A DNA stretch of 48,190 nt from CAVPDG01 sp963702535 (lineage in GTDB: Bacteria; Chloroflexota; Anaerolineae; Anaerolineales; UBA4823): positions 1 through 48,190 of the forward strand of contig CAVPDG010000030.1 of assembly GCA_963702535.1 (NCBI GenBank), given 5' to 3'. Position numbers and translations under genes: made by a program. The notes beneath the pieces were generated by a model that was not told the DNA's origin, did not search any database, and worked only from the letters and a program-made list of their open reading frames with translations. Numbering within the stretch: the stretch's first letter is position 1; every line of letters begins with the position of its first letter. Positions 43,326-48,190 of this stretch are shown in pieces.

Positions 43326-43656
43326 ACGGGCCGTGTCAGCCTGCGGCCTGCGGCCTACAGCCTACCGGTAAGCCATCCCTTTGCAGTCTCGGTGAGCCGC
43401 CGCCAAGATGGTTGCTCCGGCCGCAGCCCTCAGCCGATCCAGCGCGTTCGACGCAATGCGCCCAGCAGCCCCGCAACAACGGGATGCCACACCGGGGTTC
43501 ACTGGTCGAGGGTGTGGAACAGCGCTTTAGCGCTGTTTTGCACAGGTCTAAGACCTGTGACATCAACTCGTGAACTTCCGAAGGCGATTTTGGACGTTTC
43601 CGGTGCGTAGTACCTGCAGGCCGTAGGCCGTAGGCTGCAGGCAGACCGGGTTCAGT
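43326..43656. repeat. Intergenic region with tandem palindromes
   Basis: No gene. Two adjacent perfect palindromes, AACAGCGCT-TT-AGCGCTGTT (43518-43537) and CACAGGTCT-A-AGACCTGTG (43541-43559), share a CTTTAG/CTAAG-type centre with those at 42,579. GC-rich repeats of the CTGCGGCC/GTAGGCTG type occur near 43,335-43,366 and inverted near 43,611-43,640. Confidence 0.7.
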
Positions 43657-44650
43657 TCAACTCTGTCTCCGAATCTGCTGCGAGATCCTGGCGATGTCCA
43701 CCAGCAGCCGCTCGAGTTCCGACGCGTAGTCGCCCTCGGGCATGAAGCTGCGCTTGCGCTTCAACTCGTCGAGGTCCGCGAGCAGCCGCTCGCGCCGCGA
43801 CAGCAACTCGGACAAGGCCGGATTGCCGGCGCGCGCCACCGCGGGACCGGCGTCGAGGAAGGTGCGGCTGGCGACGGTCCCGTCAGGGCCGACGTCGCCG
43901 GCCTCCTTGCCGACACCGTCGCCCGTGTCGTCGAGCACCGCCCGCTCCGTCGCCAGCTGGCCCCGCTGCTCGTAGTGGCGCTTGACGCGCACGCTGGCAA
44001 ACGTGAAGGCCTCCCACACCGAGACCCGCTCGTCCTTGTCCAGGTCGGCTTCGCCCTCGGTGAAGGCGGCCGAGAAGTAACTCCGCGAACACGGTGTCGA
44101 AGCGCTGCGCCGCGGAACTGGTGGCGGTGACGATCACCCGCCGTGGCCCCGCCAGCTCGCTCAGGAACGGGGCGCTCGCGGCAGTGGTGTTGACGAACAC
44201 GACCTGCGAGGGCAGGGGCGCGAGCAGCGCGGCCCAATCACCCGCGTCGAGGTCGGGGCCGACCAGGTTGAACTTCGCGGTGACCCCGTCCCACGTGCCG
44301 TGGCCGATGAGCACCACGGCGATCACGTCCTCCCGGCCCGCGCGCTGCTGCAGGCGACGAATGGCCGCGCGCACGTTGTCCGCGGTCGATCGCGCCGACG
44401 CGTCGGCGTTCGGTCCGCCCAGGACAACGACCTGGTCCGCCGGCAAGCCGAGGGAACCGCGCAGGCTCGTCACCAGCGTGGTCAGCCAGCGCGCCTGATG
44501 CTCCGCATGGTCGGCACTCCCGGCCGCACCGGCCACGACCAGCACGTAGCGCTCCGACGCGGACGCCGTGCCCGCCAGGAAGCACGCCAGCACGACCGCC
44601 CACGGCGTCCGACGCGCGGCAGCGCGAACGAACAGGCGCAGCAGGCTCAT
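43657..44650 (-). CDS. Secreted caspase-like (C13/C14-type) protein, one-base frameshift
   Basis: Signal peptide (LFVRAAARRTPWAVVLACFLAGTASA), then a caspase-like fold: VLGGPNADASARSTADNVR, the His motif IAVVLIGHGTWDG, and VVFVNTTAASAPFLSELAG where active proteases have Cys. The frame breaks at about 44,077: removing one base gives RFDTVFAEYFSAAFTEGEADLDKDERVSVWEAFTFA, and the span becomes whole codons. The tail has LTE-type sequence TERAVLDDTGDG and a coiled coil. Thr/Ala replace the expected Cys, so it is probably not a protease. The start overlaps the VWA gene stop as ATGA. Confidence 0.72.
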
Positions 44651-46842
44651 CGCAGCCCCCACCGCCGGCGGTACGTCCACTCGACCCCGAGCAGCGCGAC
44701 GATCGCGAAGAACACCCACGGGGTGTGCCAGAGGTCGCGCTCCACCATCTCCTCGGGACGCCGGATCGCCTCGCGCAACAGTCCTGGCAGTCGCGCCATG
44801 TCCGCAAGATCGAGGACCTGCCCACCAGTGGCGTCAACCACGCGGCGCAACACGCCGTCGTCTCGGCGCGGGTTGACGAACTCGCGGTCGGCGCCCCCGA
44901 CCAACGCCCACGTCGTGGCCGTCCCGAGGCTGACGCCGGCGCGTCGAGCGTCGGCGACGAGCTGGTAGACGCCGGACTCGCCGGCGTCGAACTCACCCTG
45001 CGCAAGCGCGCGTGAGCCGTGCGGCCAGGAGACGGGCACATCGTGCTCTTCACCGGAGGGCCCGACCAGGCGGACGCGTGCCTGCCCGTCGCGAGCGGCC
45101 GCGAAGGTGTCGTCCCTGACCTCGGCCGACACGAGAACGCGGGAGCCGGACGTCGTCGCGGTCACGGCCACCGGCGACGAGGCTTCGGCTCCTGCCCACC
45201 GCACCGCCTGCCGCCAGAACGTGTCGTAGGTCTGATCGCCCGCGGGCAGCATCATCTTCCAGCGAAAGCTCGCTTCGCCGGCGAACACGACGGCGCGGCC
45301 GCGCCCGTATCGCTGCACCGCCACGAGCGGCCGCGTCACGCCACCGGGGGCCGACGTCGTCGCGAGCAGCGTCGCTCCCGGGCGGGGATCACCGAGCGGC
45401 GCCACGCCGGACACCGCGGGAGCACCGACCAGCCCTTGCGCGTCTCGGCCGGCCCTGCGCCGAGGCGCATGACCGGGTGGTCCTCGCCCGCGCCCGTCAA
45501 CGCCACGCGGTGCGGTTCGCGGCCGCTGGCGGACACCCGCGCCAGCCCGCCCGCGCGGTCAACGAGTTCCACCGGCACCACGTCCTCGAGCGGCGTGCCG
45601 ACCAGGCTGCGCGACTCGAACGATCGCGCCCCGAACAGGACGATGCCGCCCCCGCGCACGGCGACGAACTCCTGCAACTGCGACAACTGCTCGCGGGTCA
45701 GCGCGCCAGCGTCCACGTTGGCCAGCACGACGACGTCGTAAGCGAACAGGGCCGCCTTCGCCGTGGGAAAGCCCGACGTCAATTGCGGCGCGTGGCCCGC
45801 GTCGGCCTGCACGTAGAACGTCTCGTCGCCCGACTGGTTGCTTCCCTTCCGGACGACGGCGTCCACCTCCAGGCCGGGGTCCTCCTGCAGGGCACGCTTG
45901 AGGAACCCGTGCTCAAAGGCCGGCGCGCCTTCGACCACCAGCACGCGGCGCGGGGCGCCTGCGGGCGGCGCGAGCACGCTCTGCCTGTTGTTGCGGGTCG
46001 TGACCTCGCCTTCCGCGGCGCTGACGGAAACCGAATACACCGTCGGAGATCCCCGCGAGGGAGCCACGCGCGCCGTGACGCGCTGTGGTGTGCCGTCCGC
46101 AGGCAGCACGAGGTGCCGCACGTCCACCGGCCGCCCGCTCTCCTCGATGGTCACGTCCACCGGCGTGGGGGAACTGCCATGCGCCGCCACCAGCGCGGAC
46201 AAGTCCACCAGCGAGCCCTGGACGCGAGCGTCGCCGATGGTGAGGCCGCGCACCTCGCGGTCGTGGCCGGGACGGACGAACCGACGCCGACGGCGAATAC
46301 GGGAACGCCGTCCAGCCCGTGATGCGGTCTCCGGCATCGACCGCCCCGTCGGAGACGACGACGATGCCGGCGAGCGGGCGCTGGCGAGCGCGCTGCCCGA
46401 ACTCGTGCAAGGCGAGGTCGAGCCGCGACTCGCGGGCCTCGGCCCGCGCCGCGCCGAGGTCGAGCGGCCCCAGACGTTCGCCGAACCCGAGGATCTCCGG
46501 CGTGAAGCCGTCGCCGAGGCCAGGGAGCAACCGCTGCGCGATCGACGCGATGGCGGCGTCGAGCCGCGAGCGGCCGCCCTCGTCGGCGAGCGACATCGAC
46601 GCCGACACGTCCACCAGCACCGCAACGGCGCCCGCAGACTGCGGGCGCGGCTCGACACGCACAGGGCGCAGCAGCAACGCCGCAAGCAGCAAGAAGACGA
46701 TCGCGCGCAGCGCCACCAGCAGCGCAAACCGTGGCGTCGACAGTGTCCGCCGCGCGCGCCAATATGACAGGAGCGCCAGCGCCACCACGCAGGCGACGCC
46801 GAGGACGATCGCCCAGGCGGGGAGCGCGTAGGCGAAGGTCAC
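44647..46842 (-). CDS. Membrane VWA/glutamine-amidotransferase-like protein, three apparent frameshifts
   Basis: From GTG 46842: two N-terminal helices (WAIVLGVACVVALALLSYW; ALLVALRAIVFLLLAALLL), a VWA domain (AVAVLVDVSASMSLADEGG with the MIDAS DxSxS), a beta domain with VRGLTIGDARVQGSL, a GATase-like region (VFAGEASFRWKMMLPAGD), and a C-terminal helix (HTPWVFFAIVALLGVEWTYRR). Frame changes near 46,290-46,310 (two) and 45,417 (one) each need one missing base, and the span is then still whole codons (2,196 bases). Homologues sit beside MoxR/DUF58 aerotolerance genes. GTGA overlap with the upstream gene. Confidence 0.68.
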
Positions 46843-48190
46843 TGGCGCGGCTTCCTGGAGATGGCCTTGAAGTAGTCGGCGACGTCCTGGCGCCAGGCCT
46901 CGGGCGCCGGCGCGTCGCTGCCCGCGTCGAGCCGCTGGCGCGCGTCCCGCTCGGCAAGGCGGGCCGCGGCAGACGTTCGTACCGCTCGATGGCGAGCGTG
47001 ATGTCCTTCTTGAGCGCCTCCCACTTGGCCCGGTCCTGCTTCCACGTCTCCGTGCCGGGCGCGGACGTGCTCGGCGACCACCCTTCGAGCGACTGCATGC
47101 GTGCGCCGAGGGACGGGTTCTCGCGCTGCAGCGCATCGAGCAGTTCCTGCTGCTGCCTCAGTTGCCGCACGAACTCCGATTGGGCGCGCGCGGACTCACC
47201 CGAGTTCCCCAAACCACGTCCGCCCGCAGCGCCGCGCGAACCGGGCTCCGCGCTACGCGCCTCGCTCTGCGCCCGGCCGGGCTCGCCGCGGCCGCTCCCG
47301 GACGAACTGCGCCGCTCCTCGGTTCCGCGCCTCCCTGGTCGCGGTCGGCACTCGCCATCGCGTCGCGCAGCCGACGGGCCCGTTCGAGGGCGTCGGAGAG
47401 CCGCCTCCGACTCGGCATCCTGGCCGGTCACCTGGCCGAGCGAGTCCGCGAGGCGGTCCAGCGGCTGCGCCACACCACGACTCGACGCCGCGAGCTGCCT
47501 TCCGGCCTCGGCGGGGTTCCCGCCGCCGTCCGCCGTCGGTCTCGGCCGTCTCCGCGCCGCTGCCGCAGACGCTCGCCGATGCGCTCGGCCGACAGGTCGC
47601 GCGCCGCCCGCCTGACGGCCTCGGCCGCGGCCTTCGCGCCGCCAGCGGCCTGGCCACTGCGTGCCGACCCCGGGCGCTGGCCTCGTTCCGCCAGCGTGCG
47701 AGCACTGCGCTCCAGGGCGTCGGCACGCTCCGCCAGTCGCCCCTGTTGAGCCGCGAGCCGCCCGATGCCTTCCTTGTCGCCCGCCTTCGCGGCCGCCTCC
47801 GCCTGCTCTGCCAGGCGCGCGCGTCGCCTCGGCCAACTGCCTCGCCTCCGCCTGCAGGTCGCCCGCAATTCGCCGACGTTCGTCAGGCTGCTCACCCTCC
47901 ACGCCGCGCGTTGCCGCCCGCAAGCGCTCGAGCGCCCGCTGGCTTCGTTCGCTGGCCGTGCCCGGCGACTCGCGCTGCAACTCACCTGCGGCCGCGGCCA
48001 TCTCGCTGGCCGCGTCCCGCAAGCCGGTCGGCGTCGCTCCGGTCGCGCCCGCTCGCGGCCCTGGCTCTGGCCGGCCTGAGAACCCGACGCGCCGCCGGAG
48101 GACGCACGACTGCTGTCCCGACTGACCTTGTTGACCCTGCGGTTGACCCCGGGGCCGTTGACCCGGCTGTCTCCTGCTGTCCCTGCTGCC
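46839..48190 (-). CDS. Gln/Glu-rich coiled-coil protein (DUF4175-like), cut by the right edge and broken by frameshifts
   Basis: The gene enters from beyond the right edge. Pieces in different frames read GQPQGQQGQSGQQ near 48,130, then RDAASEMAAAAGELQRE, EFVRQLRQQQELLDALQREN, WKQDRAKWEALKKDITLAI and the end EAWRQDVADYFKAISRKPRQ. At least four changes of frame occur in 1,350 bases. Coiled-coil proteins of this kind lie upstream of VWA membrane proteins in Acidobacteriota. The sequence is too damaged for a reliable model; I give only the outline. Confidence 0.5.

Noticed and set aside
48080..48190. Tandem DNA repeat at the right edge
   Set aside because: The TTGACC-type repeats encode a Gly/Gln-rich protein segment, so they are low-complexity coding sequence rather than an independent element.
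1..48190. CRISPR arrays, tRNA or rRNA genes, transposases
   Set aside because: I saw no regularly spaced repeats, cloverleaf-like genes, rRNA segments or transposase motifs on either strand.

Overview
The window reads as two unrelated pieces of bacterial DNA joined at about 42,180-42,205. Positions 1 to about 42,190 are moderate-GC DNA that looks like a Chloroflexota genome, probably of the Anaerolineae type. This is an inference from gene content: a YvcK with two N-terminal membrane helices, a MoaD-MoaE fusion, collagen-stalked multiheme cytochromes and NrfD modules. From there to the right edge the DNA is clearly richer in GC. It carries a rhomboid protease, a caspase-like protein, a VWA/GATase membrane protein and a Gln-rich coiled-coil protein, a set I associate with Acidobacteriota. 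Two convergent genes are cut at the same point, so an assembly chimera is more likely than transfer.

Layout: 1-1730, a PhoR-type sensor kinase cut by the left edge. 1869-3129, arsC and surE (+). 3136-6470, the aspS-asnS operon (-), headed by a strong promoter, an Asn-codon-rich leader ORF and mutually exclusive hairpins that look like a complete ribosome-mediated attenuator. 6514-7137, an XRE-cupin regulator. 7477-16638, a nine-gene respiratory electron-transfer locus (+): two octaheme cytochromes, a Tat-exported 4Fe-4S protein, an NrfD/HybB quinone subunit, a small membrane protein, and a duplicated pair of nonaheme cytochrome c plus cytochrome b, 35 CxxCH motifs in all. 16664-18788, a NarX/NarL-like two-component pair. 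19278-28356, mostly minus-strand housekeeping and small accessory genes (prfB with its programmed frameshift, ftsY, YdeI-like, DUF2277, DUF1294, GNAT, helical-repeat proteins) ending in a hydrolase pair. 29623-30802, moaC and a moaD-moaE fusion (+). 30848-37795, a threonine-synthase-like gene, fabF, rnc and smc (+). 37849-40690, DUF952, an M23 peptidase lipoprotein and ppk2 (-). 40927 to the junction, yvcK (+), cut at its 3' end.

Many genes in both pieces carry one apparent single-base indel. For seven left-side genes, the start-to-stop span becomes a multiple of three after adding or removing exactly one base, which suggests consensus-sequence errors rather than real pseudogenes. Error density rises toward the right edge.

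Most interesting: the aspS-asnS attenuator, and the cytochrome locus, where a collagen-like stalk carries an octaheme cytochrome in what is probably a single-membrane cell and no molybdoenzyme subunit is present.
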